DNA from: a virus
Length of the DNA stretch: 53,408 nucleotides
IMG/VR virus record: IMGVR_UViG_3300027631_000028
Location: 1 to 53,408 of that record
Strand: one strand, 5' to 3'
Position 1 is the stretch's first letter; each line of letters starts with the position of its first letter. Of the stretch, positions 9,101-17,504 are shown piece by piece. A model generated the notes under the pieces. The model worked only from the letters and a program-made list of their open reading frames with translations, did no database searches and was not told the DNA's origin. The translations under genes were made by a program, and so were the position numbers.

Positions 9101-10731
9101 CTGCTGTATATTGTCCAAAATATACTTATAATAGTGTATTAACAAGTACACAAAGCGTAATGGATACATTGCGAGATATATGTGCAGCAGGGTTAGCAAG
9201 CCCTACATATGTAGATGGTAAATGGGGCGTTGTAATAGATCAGCCAAGAGCTTACACAACTCAACACTTTACACCACATAACAGCTGGGGTTTTGAGTCT
9301 ACAAAAAACCTTCCTATATTACCGCATGCATTTAGAGTTACTATTCCTGATGAATCGCTAGCTTATCAAGCCAATGAACTAATTATATATAATTATGGAT
9401 ATGCTGCAACAGCTGTTAGTGGTAAAAAAGCAGCAGAATTATTTGAACAACTTTCTTTGCCAGGAGTAACAAATGCAGATCAAGCTACGCGATTAGCTAG
9501 ATGGCATTTTGCTCAAATTAAATTACGTCCAGAAACTTATAGTTTAAATGTTGATTTTGAACAGTTGGTTTGTACTCGTGGAGATTTGGTAAAAATTACT
9601 CACGATGTTCCTCGTTGGGGCACTGGTACTGGCAGAGTTAAATCTGTAAACGGAACAACAATTACTCTCACAGAAGCAGCATACCTAGAAGTTGGAAAAA
9701 CTTATACTATACTATTTAGAACAAATAATTTAAATAGTTCTGGTGCTGGCAGCGTGACAAAAACTCTAGCTGTTATTACTACTACTGGATATACAGACAG
9801 TATTACGTTAACATCTGCAATTACTGGCAGCGACATTGTTGAAGTAGATAATTTATTTATGTTAGGCGAACTAAATAAAACAACACAAGAATGTATTGTT
9901 ATAGTCGTAGAACCTAGTAATAACTATAGTGCAAAATTAACGTTAGCAGATTATTCTTCACAGATATATACAGACGATTTAAGCGGGTTACTAGTGTTTA
10001 ATGCTAATATTACTAGTGTTAATACAGATTTGGTAAAAAATTCTATTACATTACCTCCAATTATAACTAGTGTTAATAGTACTAGCCCATTAGCAGAACA
10101 AATTTCTATAGGCAACTATCAGAATATTGCTATTGCTTCTTTTTCAAATCCACCAAATTTACCTGGTGTAGCAACAAAGGTACAATTTGATATAGTTAGA
10201 AGCGAAATATTATTTAATGATACTAGCCCTAATACTGTGTATATTACAAATAAAGAAACTAGCGGATTTACATTTACTGGACTAACTTCTGACGTAGTAT
10301 ATAAAATAAGAGCCAGATATTTAGATTCAACAGACAGTATTGCAGGCCCTTGGTCTGATACTCTTACTTTCTTAAATGATGGTAAAAATATCAGTGCATC
10401 AGTAGCACCAGCACTGACTATGGATTTAGATCATACATTTATTGTGGCAAAGCCTTCTGTAGTTACGCAAGAGAAAGACTTTTTAACTTACGAGTATAGA
10501 CTATACAAAGACACAGGTTCTTCAGATTTTTGGGAACTAGATACTACCGTAAATAATATTAAAATTATTCGTAGTACTGGCGACGCTCGATTTGATCTAC
10601 GAGATCAATCTGCGCCAAGAATTTCAGCAGCAGGTGTTACATATAGAGTAGCCTGTAGAACTGTAGACAGAACAAATAATTACAGTACTGCAAGTACTCT
10701 TGGAACAATAGTTGTTAAAACTATTACATAA
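6148..10731 (+). CDS. Fused tail-tip protein: NlpC/P60 peptidase + gpI-like + central fibre gpJ-like
   Basis: In 1527 residues this protein joins jobs split over gpK, gpI and gpJ in lambda. Residues 1-125 form an NlpC/P60 cysteine peptidase: VDCWGLA gives catalytic Cys23 and THVGIYIGD gives His87; it could cleave wall peptides during DNA entry. Residues about 130-205 and a hydrophobic stretch (about 215-245) resemble the gpI region. From about 285, FTGSSNQANKFGAIPVVLGK matches the start of the gpJ-like tail-tip core, which forms the distal hub and central fibre. A PA14-like beta insertion (ADDEGEVYIDG, about 680-735) and a Gly/Thr-rich insertion (about 938-988) interrupt the core. A fibronectin-III-like domain lies at about 1335-1410. 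No JAB-type domain, which lambda gpK has, is visible. The start overlaps the previous stop, and the next gene follows after 9 nt. Confidence 0.85.
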   Translation: MNYDKYIGLPYLENGRTEAGVDCWGLARLYYKDQLNIELPSYSQEYSGGQDPAIVSIVNAHIDNWEQLNAPNVGDLCLFNIMGEPTHVGIYIGDSKFLHCREGMDSVIESLDNIKWKNRFVGFYKYTTQAQIAVVGAPHPLRMSTNLDWTVEGTTVQNLVDFVHDKYQVSKTLVDKIVIVVDGIVVPQKDWTTTVLRKDQQVSYKSIAEGGSTRRLLLMVAVLVVALNFGPDVGAMLLPNATVATQTAVGQMAINMAGMALVNAIAPVRQPTSNDPGSAAALNLFTGSSNQANKFGAIPVVLGKVRFTGMLGATPYVKSLQDTSILNTAIVWGFGPLDVSDICIGGNAIETYYDGLPSTVLRPVTLKGIAGESTADFDNLYGRDVEQQFKNVELVNNAIDGNAWTEVTLTQDADAIDIAFTFPEGMRKINVKDGKASATPCQIELQTRPYSTLSWDATTSTTSLGIYKNGNADAATLDAEAYTSILTPPADPDSETNLYRYSIFCLSPSGGIARFDGTVTDTLGSNASTWLQDKYNSTSYSYLLGINKDWNYLPTIPTGYIKLYTVYQTSNGTATVDNTAINSYAGVIGLTQTVTPLELVDFNGEWVDSATKKISIKAGKLYSETATSVAAGANETIWTTRQIAAIGSTVVIPGSYGNWCNLLKNTSVWSSTSGLAEWTHTESNVNFPYTGYYTVQASADDEGEVYIDGTKVASLPKGGYGSYVETSVKLTKGSHTIVIVGRNSQGGLAAIGVVIGFTANTGLNIRAAANTIITFGTSGFYENRKDAFNYVHPLENLTRGRYQIRVRRLTSDETEDETDYRKYHKAVLSNVTSYDSKASPMVNPPGCHLAKTAVRIQSTNKVNGTVDGVNALVQTITWDYNRATSSWTGPKHPTNNPASLFLYVLMHPANAFRVTKLSQLDLTSLTAWHNFCNPVPLTITAGSFVVGRYYTINSVGTTSWTAIGAGSNNIGESFYATGVGSGTGTAVYCPKYTYNSVLTSTQSVMDTLRDICAAGLASPTYVDGKWGVVIDQPRAYTTQHFTPHNSWGFESTKNLPILPHAFRVTIPDESLAYQANELIIYNYGYAATAVSGKKAAELFEQLSLPGVTNADQATRLARWHFAQIKLRPETYSLNVDFEQLVCTRGDLVKITHDVPRWGTGTGRVKSVNGTTITLTEAAYLEVGKTYTILFRTNNLNSSGAGSVTKTLAVITTTGYTDSITLTSAITGSDIVEVDNLFMLGELNKTTQECIVIVVEPSNNYSAKLTLADYSSQIYTDDLSGLLVFNANITSVNTDLVKNSITLPPIITSVNSTSPLAEQISIGNYQNIAIASFSNPPNLPGVATKVQFDIVRSEILFNDTSPNTVYITNKETSGFTFTGLTSDVVYKIRARYLDSTDSIAGPWSDTLTFLNDGKNISASVAPALTMDLDHTFIVAKPSVVTQEKDFLTYEYRLYKDTGSSDFWELDTTVNNIKIIRSTGDARFDLRDQSAPRISAAGVTYRVACRTVDRTNNYSTASTLGTIVVKTIT

Positions 10732-10740
10732 AGGATAAGC

Positions 10741-13700
10741 ATGGCGGCAAATTTATACGCAGGCGTAAAATCTCTAAATTTAGTATTAACTACTCCATAC
10801 GATACAGTTAGAACAACAGATATTAGAGACGACCTATCGTCTGTTAAAGTATGGTACTCTACTACAACTGGATTTAACCCAGCAAATAATCAAGGTACTT
10901 TAATTTTTGATGGAGTAGGATTATCAGTACCTATTACGGGACTAACTCCAGCAACTAGGTATTATGTAAGGTATGCTTTTATTAGTGCTATCGATCCAGC
11001 GGTATACACAATATCTTCTGAGTTAAGTGCAGTAGTTCTTGCTGATAGCACAACTGTTTATGGGTACCTAACAAATGATCCAGTACCTATTGCAACAGCT
11101 ACAGACGGTACTGGAGGAGACTTTACACAAGCTACTGGGACTTTTAAAGTATATAGTGGCATAGAAGACGTAACTACTACAGGCCCTGTTTATGCTATTA
11201 AAGCAAGTAGTACTACTAATCTTACTGGAGTAGTTATTAACGCCAGTACAGGAGTTTACTCTTGTACTGGTCTTTCCGCAACATCAGGTAATGTTACTTT
11301 TACTGCTACTTACGGCGGAATAACGTTAGAAGCAGTATGGAATGTCTACAAAGCACAGGCAGGCCAAACTGCGCCTATACTTAACTTAACAGCTACTGCT
11401 AATCAATTTGCTTACAAAGATCAATATTCTACAGCCTCAGTAAGCTCATCTATAATTGTAACTGCTAATTTAACAAACCTTACCGGCACCCCTACATTTA
11501 CAGTAACTGGGTTTACTCGAGCAGGAGTGTCGTTAGGTGTTGTTGCTTTCACTCAAAATAATAACATTATTACTATTACACCTGCAAATTTTGATGCAAA
11601 AGGTGTAACCATAGGAAATGCTAGAATTACTGCTACACTTGGAACTACCTCAGATACAATGAGTATTTTTAGAACCAATGACGGTACTGAGCAAGTTACA
11701 GCAGTTTCTAGCAATGAATCCCATACTATACCAGCAACTACTGCCGGAACAACAGTAAATGCTAGTTATACTGGTAGCGGAACTATTCTTAAAGTTTTAG
11801 AAGGTTCAGCATATTTACCAGTTGACAATGTTAGTCCATACTCAAACGGAACTTGGCGTGTAGTATCAGTAAATTCTTTAGGTATTACTGCAGATACTAC
11901 ACCACAAATTGGGTCAAACTATATTTATTATGATACACATGCTGCAATGACTGCAGATGTAGCAACTATTGACTATACTATAAGAATAATTACTACTACA
12001 GGTGTAACTGTAGATGTAGTCACTACGCAAAGTTTTGCCAAAGCAAAACAAGGGGTAGACGGAGCTACCGCTAGATCAGTAGATTTAACTGCAACTGCAC
12101 AAGCGTTTATTACTGCTAAAAATAGTAGTACAGTAAGTCCCTCAACAATAGTACTTACTGCTACACAAAGTAATTTTATTAGTCCAACCTATACTTGGTT
12201 AGTTGACGGAATAGCACCAAGTGCGGCTATTGGTACAGCCAGTGGTAACACTTTTGTACTTAACAGTTTTGCAGCAGGTTCTAGAAAAACTATTACCGCT
12301 ACTGCCACAGAAGATGTTTACAGTTCATTTGATACTTTTTCAGTTTATAGTATAAAAGAAGGAGATGATGCTTTTACAGTTGGTTTGTCTAATGAAAATC
12401 AGACAATTAGTTGTGATAGTAGCGGTACACCAATAGCAGGACAATTCCCCTTTACTTCTAAATTATATGCTGCATTAGGCGAAAGATTATTAGATAACAC
12501 AACTAATCCCCAAGCAACATTTGCAAAAATAAGTTATACTGGCGGCGACGCAGGATCCTTTAGCATTGATGCTACAGGATTAGTTACTATTAATAGTTTG
12601 AGCAATGCTTTTGCAGAAGCAGTATTTAATGCAACTGTTAACGGGGTAACTCAAACAAAAACTTTAAGTTTAAATAAATCAGTAGATGGTAATCCTGGAT
12701 CTAATATAGTTCTTACCGCAACAGGTCAAGTATTTGCGGCAGCTAAAAATACGGGTGTAATATCTCCTAGTATAATAACTTTTACAGGTTCTCCGTTTAA
12801 TTTAGGTGCTAGTCCTGCATATGTATGGAAAGTATCTACTGATAACGGTACCACTTTTACTACACAAACTGGTCAAACTAATGCTACATTTACTTTGCCT
12901 AGTTTTTCTAGCGGTACTAAATTAGTAAGACTGGAAGCTACAGGTAATAGCAGAACTGTAGCAGATCAAATTACTGTTTATGCATTAAAAGAAGGTGACG
13001 ACAGTTTAAACGCTGGTTTGGTTAATGAAAATCAAACTATTACTTGTGATACTGCTGGCACACCTATAGCAGGACAATTTCCTCTTAGCAGCCAATTAGT
13101 AGTTGTTAGAGGCACTACTCCGTTAACAAATGCTGATGGTGTTACGTGGTCAAAAGTGTCAGAAACAGGTATGACTAGTACTATTGTTAGTACTACAGGT
13201 ATTATATCAATTACAGGAATTAGTGCGGATGCTGGAACCGCAACATATAGGGCTACAATCGGAACTACTACTTTAGATAAAGTATTTACACTAAATAAAT
13301 CTAAAAATGGTACAAATGGTACAGATGGTACAAATGGTACAAATGGTACAAATGGTACTAATGGTACTAATGCAGTTAGTGGTTTCTTAACTAATGAAGC
13401 TAGTGTAGTTACTGCAGATAATGCAGGTACTGTTAGTAGCTTTACTGGTACTGGAGGTACTTTTAAAGTATTTGACGGTATTGTTGAAAAAACAGGTTCT
13501 GGAATAACTTATAGTGTAACTAATCAGTCAGGAGTATCAGTTTCAATACTTCAAACAGGTGTTTATAGCATATCTGCTATGAGCGCAGATACTGGCACAG
13601 CTACCCTAACTGCAACATACGGTACAGTAACAATAACTAAAGAGTATAGTATTGCTAAGTCTAAAGCTGGGCCTACAGGAATTGCAGCTCGCTCAGTTGA

Positions 13701-16086
13701 TTTATCAATGACGGCACAAGCTTTTGCATATAATAGTGCAGGAATAACTCCTTCACCCAGCAGTTCAGTAGTAACTGCTACTGCACAAAATACTACTGGA
13801 AGTGTATACTATGAATTTCTTGTAGGTACTACATCTGTACAAAATACTACGGCTAATACTTATACATATACTCCTGCTGCTGCATATACCTCTATGCCTC
13901 AGCAGATCTCTGTAAAAATCCGAGAAGGTGCTAACACAGGCACAATACTAGCTTCAGATGTAATGTCTATGATTGGTATTAAGCCTGGTGTTGATGGAAC
14001 TAATGGCAATAATGGAGCAGCAGGACCTTTTGTAGATATTAGTGGAACAGGTAGTTTTTATAAAAATAGTGGTGGGGCATTTACTCCCACTAATGTTACT
14101 TTAACGGCTATAACACAAAATATTACTGCTCCAACGTATGCTTGGTCTGTTACTGGCGCAACTCCGGCCACAGGTAATGGCAGTTCAATAGTTATTACGC
14201 CAACTAGTAGTAGTGCCGGTATTACTGTCGTACTAACAGTAGGTGGATCTAATCAAGCCAGTACTGTAAGTTTTACTAGATATATTAGTGTTACAGAGCA
14301 AGGTACCGCAGGACAAGCAGGTGCTAATGGAATAATGAGTGCCTACCCTACTATTTATCAGTGGGCTATAAATACTCCTGCAAGACCTACCACTACTTCT
14401 ACGTATGCATGGTCTAACGGGTATTACGCAGCCCCTAGTGGGTGGGATACTATAGCTCCTAATAATACCACCCCAGGGTATAAGCTTTATGAAATCACAG
14501 TACCCTTAACTGTAGCAGCTACAACAACCTCAAGTACTTTAGATTGGACTAATACTACTTACACTATACGTGCTACTAGTATTAATGGTACAAATGGTAC
14601 TAATGGTACTAATGGTACTAACGGAAATCCTGGTACTAATGGTATAGACGGAGACGACGGAGTAAACGGTGAAAACGGTGCTTCTAGCTTTATAATTACA
14701 CGCGTTACTAACGATTCTGGCGTTCCAACCGGACCCGAAGTTTACGCAGCTTTAGGAAACAAACGCTACGCAGTTACAGGAGATATTGCTACTATTAGTT
14801 ATAATGCTGGCAATAATTCAACAGCATATCGCGCAACTTCTAACGGTTTTAATGCAACTTGGGCATTACAATCATCATATATTACTGGCTCACTAGTTGT
14901 ACAAAACTCAATTAGCGGTGATCGTATTATTGCTAATACACTAAGTGCTAATAGGATTACTAATGGTACAACTGCGGCAACTGCGGCAACTGCGGGAACT
15001 TTTAGTCTAGGAGATCAAACTTTCTTGGTTTTTCCAACAACCGCAGTATTTACAGCAAATGGAGCAGACAAGTGGGCTTTGGTAGGTTATAACTATGGGA
15101 CTACTGGATATGCTCATGGCATAGGAGGAGGCTCTAGTTCTCCTGATGGGTTTGGTGTTCTTGGTTATAGTGCCTTTAATATTAACGTTGTTAATATTAA
15201 AACACTCGGTGCTTTAGGGCAGTCTGCTTCAGGTATTTACGCTAAATCTTTAAAGCCAGCCAGTTATAATAATACTACTAATAATTTAGGAGCTCTAAAT
15301 ACTGATTTTACAGGGGCTAATACACAGTACGGAATGATAGCTACTTCTTGGTATGCTAACAGCAATACGCAAGTAAAATATCAAACACTATTAAGCCCTT
15401 CAGAGGAAGTGAGACCGGATCAAAACTATGCTGCAGTATTTGCTAAATTTACAACTACTGGGGCTAACGATAAGTCAGCTTATTTGTGTACTCCAAATTA
15501 TGCCTTAGAGTGTCCTCAAGGTTTAGGCGGGGTATATTCCTACGATGGTTTTGCACCTTTTACAGGACAACATACCGGAGTTATGGAAAATCCTGCTGCA
15601 ATACAAGTAGGAGATATAGTAGTAGATACAGTACTATTAACAAGAGACACTGTTAGTGCTACTTTGTTAAAACAAAGTTTGTCTACTATGCCAAGACAAA
15701 AAACTGTTATTGGAGTATACGTAGGACTAGACCCAAAAGAAACTCTTTCTCCTGCACATACTATAACACCTCCTTCAACTATGGAACAAGATATTGCTGT
15801 AGGAATGACAACAAATACCGTAGGCCCATCAGAATCTTATGTGTTGCAAAACACAGAAGAATTTGTTTTAATTAATTCACTAGGCGAAGGTCAAGTAAAT
15901 GTATGTGGAGAAAATGGAAACATTGAAGCAGGAGACTTAGTTACTACTAGTTCTATTCCTGGTAAAGGTATGAAACAAGACGATGATCTTATTAGATCTT
16001 ATACCGTTGCTAAAGCTCGTGAAAGCGTTACATTCAGTTCTCCTACAGAAGTTAAAATGATTGCTTGTACTTATCTTTGTGGTTAA
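10741..16086 (+). CDS. Giant tail-tip fibre with Ig-like and collagen-like repeats
   Basis: This 1781-residue protein probably extends the tail-tip fibre begun by the preceding gpJ-like protein. It starts with a fibronectin-III-like domain (about 1-100). Several Ig-like beta domains follow, two of them a clear duplication of about 210 residues marked by ALKEGDDS/SIKEGDDA and NENQTI[ST]CD. Gly-Thr-Asn/Asp collagen-like stretches lie at about 857-878 and 1281-1312. A segment near 1395 (ISGDRIIANTLSANRI) recalls the C-terminal part of gpJ-type proteins. The last 300 residues form a different, Cys-containing domain (about 1480-1781) with GDLVTTSSIPGKGMKQ, which I recall from the ends of other phage fibre proteins; its function is unknown and could be receptor binding or a folding chaperone. 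It follows the previous gene by 9 nt with an AAGGAT ribosome site and is closed by a terminator. Confidence 0.78.
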   Translation: MAANLYAGVKSLNLVLTTPYDTVRTTDIRDDLSSVKVWYSTTTGFNPANNQGTLIFDGVGLSVPITGLTPATRYYVRYAFISAIDPAVYTISSELSAVVLADSTTVYGYLTNDPVPIATATDGTGGDFTQATGTFKVYSGIEDVTTTGPVYAIKASSTTNLTGVVINASTGVYSCTGLSATSGNVTFTATYGGITLEAVWNVYKAQAGQTAPILNLTATANQFAYKDQYSTASVSSSIIVTANLTNLTGTPTFTVTGFTRAGVSLGVVAFTQNNNIITITPANFDAKGVTIGNARITATLGTTSDTMSIFRTNDGTEQVTAVSSNESHTIPATTAGTTVNASYTGSGTILKVLEGSAYLPVDNVSPYSNGTWRVVSVNSLGITADTTPQIGSNYIYYDTHAAMTADVATIDYTIRIITTTGVTVDVVTTQSFAKAKQGVDGATARSVDLTATAQAFITAKNSSTVSPSTIVLTATQSNFISPTYTWLVDGIAPSAAIGTASGNTFVLNSFAAGSRKTITATATEDVYSSFDTFSVYSIKEGDDAFTVGLSNENQTISCDSSGTPIAGQFPFTSKLYAALGERLLDNTTNPQATFAKISYTGGDAGSFSIDATGLVTINSLSNAFAEAVFNATVNGVTQTKTLSLNKSVDGNPGSNIVLTATGQVFAAAKNTGVISPSIITFTGSPFNLGASPAYVWKVSTDNGTTFTTQTGQTNATFTLPSFSSGTKLVRLEATGNSRTVADQITVYALKEGDDSLNAGLVNENQTITCDTAGTPIAGQFPLSSQLVVVRGTTPLTNADGVTWSKVSETGMTSTIVSTTGIISITGISADAGTATYRATIGTTTLDKVFTLNKSKNGTNGTDGTNGTNGTNGTNGTNAVSGFLTNEASVVTADNAGTVSSFTGTGGTFKVFDGIVEKTGSGITYSVTNQSGVSVSILQTGVYSISAMSADTGTATLTATYGTVTITKEYSIAKSKAGPTGIAARSVDLSMTAQAFAYNSAGITPSPSSSVVTATAQNTTGSVYYEFLVGTTSVQNTTANTYTYTPAAAYTSMPQQISVKIREGANTGTILASDVMSMIGIKPGVDGTNGNNGAAGPFVDISGTGSFYKNSGGAFTPTNVTLTAITQNITAPTYAWSVTGATPATGNGSSIVITPTSSSAGITVVLTVGGSNQASTVSFTRYISVTEQGTAGQAGANGIMSAYPTIYQWAINTPARPTTTSTYAWSNGYYAAPSGWDTIAPNNTTPGYKLYEITVPLTVAATTTSSTLDWTNTTYTIRATSINGTNGTNGTNGTNGNPGTNGIDGDDGVNGENGASSFIITRVTNDSGVPTGPEVYAALGNKRYAVTGDIATISYNAGNNSTAYRATSNGFNATWALQSSYITGSLVVQNSISGDRIIANTLSANRITNGTTAATAATAGTFSLGDQTFLVFPTTAVFTANGADKWALVGYNYGTTGYAHGIGGGSSSPDGFGVLGYSAFNINVVNIKTLGALGQSASGIYAKSLKPASYNNTTNNLGALNTDFTGANTQYGMIATSWYANSNTQVKYQTLLSPSEEVRPDQNYAAVFAKFTTTGANDKSAYLCTPNYALECPQGLGGVYSYDGFAPFTGQHTGVMENPAAIQVGDIVVDTVLLTRDTVSATLLKQSLSTMPRQKTVIGVYVGLDPKETLSPAHTITPPSTMEQDIAVGMTTNTVGPSESYVLQNTEEFVLINSLGEGQVNVCGENGNIEAGDLVTTSSIPGKGMKQDDDLIRSYTVAKARESVTFSSPTEVKMIACTYLCG

Positions 16087-16091
16087 AAACT

Positions 16092-16126
16092 ATACCCTGT
16101 CCAATCTTTGGGCAGGGTATTTTTTT
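16092..16126 (+). terminator. Rho-independent terminator after the tail-tip operon
   Basis: An 11-bp stem (ataccctgtcc / gggcagggtat, one G-T pair) with a 7-nt loop is followed by a run of seven T beginning inside the last base pair. It sits 6 nt after the stop of the tail-tip fibre gene and just before promoter P2. Confidence 0.9.
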
Positions 16127-16129
16127 GCA

Positions 16130-16158
16130 TTGACAAGTCCGCGCCCTTGTGGTATAAT
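16130..16158 (+). promoter_or_regulatory. Sigma70-type promoter of the fibre operon (P2)
   Basis: TTGACA at 16130-16135, a 17-nt spacer and TATAAT at 16153-16158 with an extended -10 TG at 16150-16151. The start is expected near 16165, giving a leader of about 117 nt before the first gene at 16282. It probably drives the long fibre run, since no further full-consensus promoter was noticed before 51214. Confidence 0.88.
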
Positions 16159-16210
16159 ATACCAAAATGTCAGAACATTCCAATATTTTTTCTTGACAAG
16201 CTTTTATCCC

Positions 16211-16240
16211 AATCTAAAAGGCAGACTTCCCGTTTAGATT
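16211..16240 (+). other. Hairpin in the 5' leader of the fibre operon
   Basis: AATCTAAA (16211-16218) pairs perfectly with TTTAGATT (16233-16240) around a 14-nt loop (aggcagacttcccg). There is no T-run after it, so it is not a terminator. It could stabilise the mRNA 5' end or bind a regulator. A TTGACA at 16193-16198 just upstream has no -10 box at the right distance. Confidence 0.5.
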
Positions 16241-16281
16241 ATAATTAAATATTAAACACCTGCTAATAAGGAGATCTGATT

Positions 16282-16632
16282 ATGGTGGAGATTAATGACC
16301 ACAGTTTTATTCAGACAATTTCACTAGTTGCGTTAGCAGTTGTTGCTTTCTCAGTTGGAATACAGAAATTGTTAAAAGACTGGAAAAGTACTAATGCTGA
16401 AACTAGCGTAATTACTTTAATGCATACAGAGCTAGAACGCATGAGTGAACAAAACGGCTTACTAGCAACCGAATTAAATCGCTTACAGCAAGAGATGATT
16501 TTACTAAATGCACAACTAGCACAGTTATGCATTGAAAATCAGCAACTACAAACCGAAGTTGTTGCACTAACACAAGAAGTTAATAAATTCCGAGTATCGG
16601 CTACGATATCGGCTGCAAAGAAATTAGGGTAA
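16282..16632 (+). CDS. Small membrane-anchored coiled-coil protein
   Basis: I do not recognise this 116-residue protein. It has one hydrophobic segment near the N-terminus (about residues 10-28, ISLVALAVVAFSVGI) followed by a long Leu/Gln/Glu heptad region (about 45-105) predicted to form a coiled coil, ending in a short basic tail. It is the first gene behind promoter P2 with a good AAGGAG site 8 nt before the ATG, and the next gene follows after 4 nt. Possible roles are a membrane anchor or a helper for fibre assembly; neither is shown by the sequence. Confidence 0.75.
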   Translation: MVEINDHSFIQTISLVALAVVAFSVGIQKLLKDWKSTNAETSVITLMHTELERMSEQNGLLATELNRLQQEMILLNAQLAQLCIENQQLQTEVVALTQEVNKFRVSATISAAKKLG

Positions 16633-16636
16633 GATA

Positions 16637-17233
16637 ATGGAACCAGCACGAATTAATTATAGAATTTATCAAGGTAGTACTTTTACCGAAACTCTTCGTT
16701 GGGAGTCAGAAACTAAGCAATACGCACCGATTTCAGCAATTACTCAAGCAGCACCTTGTGTGATTACAACTACTAGCGCACATACTGTGCCTATTAATTG
16801 GAGAATTAGAATAGCTGGTGCTTTAGGTATGAGAGATATTAATACTGTTGCAGATGACGCTTATTATTTAGTAACTAGCAAAACTAGTAACACATTAACT
16901 TTAAACCAAGTAAATTCAGCTGCCTACGCAGCGTATACTGGTGGGGGTATTCTTTCATGGAATATGCCTGTACCACTAACAGGATATACTGCGCAAATGC
17001 AAATACGCGAAACCCTAGAGTCAACAACAGTTATTGCTGAATTAACGACTGCTAATAGTCGTATTATTATTGAACCAGTAAATTCTGTTATATCAATTAA
17101 TTTAACTGCAGCTCTAACCGCTACATTTAATTTTGACTCAGCGGTGTACTCAATGGAATTAACAGATGCTCAAAGCAATGTTTTTCAGTTCCTGAACGGT
17201 AGTATTAGCTTGATTAAGGAGGTCACAAGATGA
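16637..17233 (+). CDS. Small virion structural protein with beta-repeat insertion
   Basis: This 198-residue protein has a beta-rich composition and no signal or membrane segment. The ends (about 1-30 and 120-198) resemble small tail or baseplate proteins of many phages, with a typical close 'YSMELTDAQSNVFQFLNGS'. Between them, about 33-107, sits a module built as T-x-AHTVPINWRIRIAGA, GMRDIN, then YAAYTGGG. This pattern is often annotated in phages as an E1 FCCH-like repeat, despite no tie to ubiquitin. The stop overlaps the next start by 4 nt (ATGA). Function is unknown beyond probable tail structure. Confidence 0.7.
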   Translation: MEPARINYRIYQGSTFTETLRWESETKQYAPISAITQAAPCVITTTSAHTVPINWRIRIAGALGMRDINTVADDAYYLVTSKTSNTLTLNQVNSAAYAAYTGGGILSWNMPVPLTGYTAQMQIRETLESTTVIAELTTANSRIIIEPVNSVISINLTAALTATFNFDSAVYSMELTDAQSNVFQFLNGSISLIKEVTR

Positions 17234-17493
17234 CAACCGAAATAATTATAACCGAAATTAATAATGCGGTTATTATTGAAAAGACGGAGCCAACAGTTGT
17301 TTCGTCACAAAGTGAAACACGAGTGGTAGTTGGGGGCATGATAGGCCCAACACAAACTACTATCAAAGGGCTATCAGATGTTGATACTACTACTTTAGCT
17401 ACAGGCAGCTTACTGGTATATAACTCTGGAACAAGTAAATGGACTTCATCGAAGCTGCTTGAACAGCAGACGATGGAAGGCGGATTCTTTTAA
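17230..17493 (+). CDS. Short fibre-associated structural protein
   Basis: This 87-residue protein starts inside the end of the preceding gene behind a GGAGG ribosome site. Residues about 45-75 (GLSDVDTTTLATGSLLVYN followed by SGTSKW) are the same beta unit repeated many times near the N-terminus of the collagen-like fibre at 19406. It may be a capping or connector piece carrying a single copy of that unit, or a split-off N-terminal domain of the fibre downstream. No catalytic motif is visible. Confidence 0.65.
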   Translation: MTTEIIITEINNAVIIEKTEPTVVSSQSETRVVVGGMIGPTQTTIKGLSDVDTTTLATGSLLVYNSGTSKWTSSKLLEQQTMEGGFF

Positions 17494-17504
17494 AGGAAGA
17501 GAAA

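Noticed and set aside
16193-16245. Second promoter in the leader (TTGACA at 16193, TATAAT at 16240)
   Set aside because: The spacing between the boxes is 41 bases, far outside the usable range.
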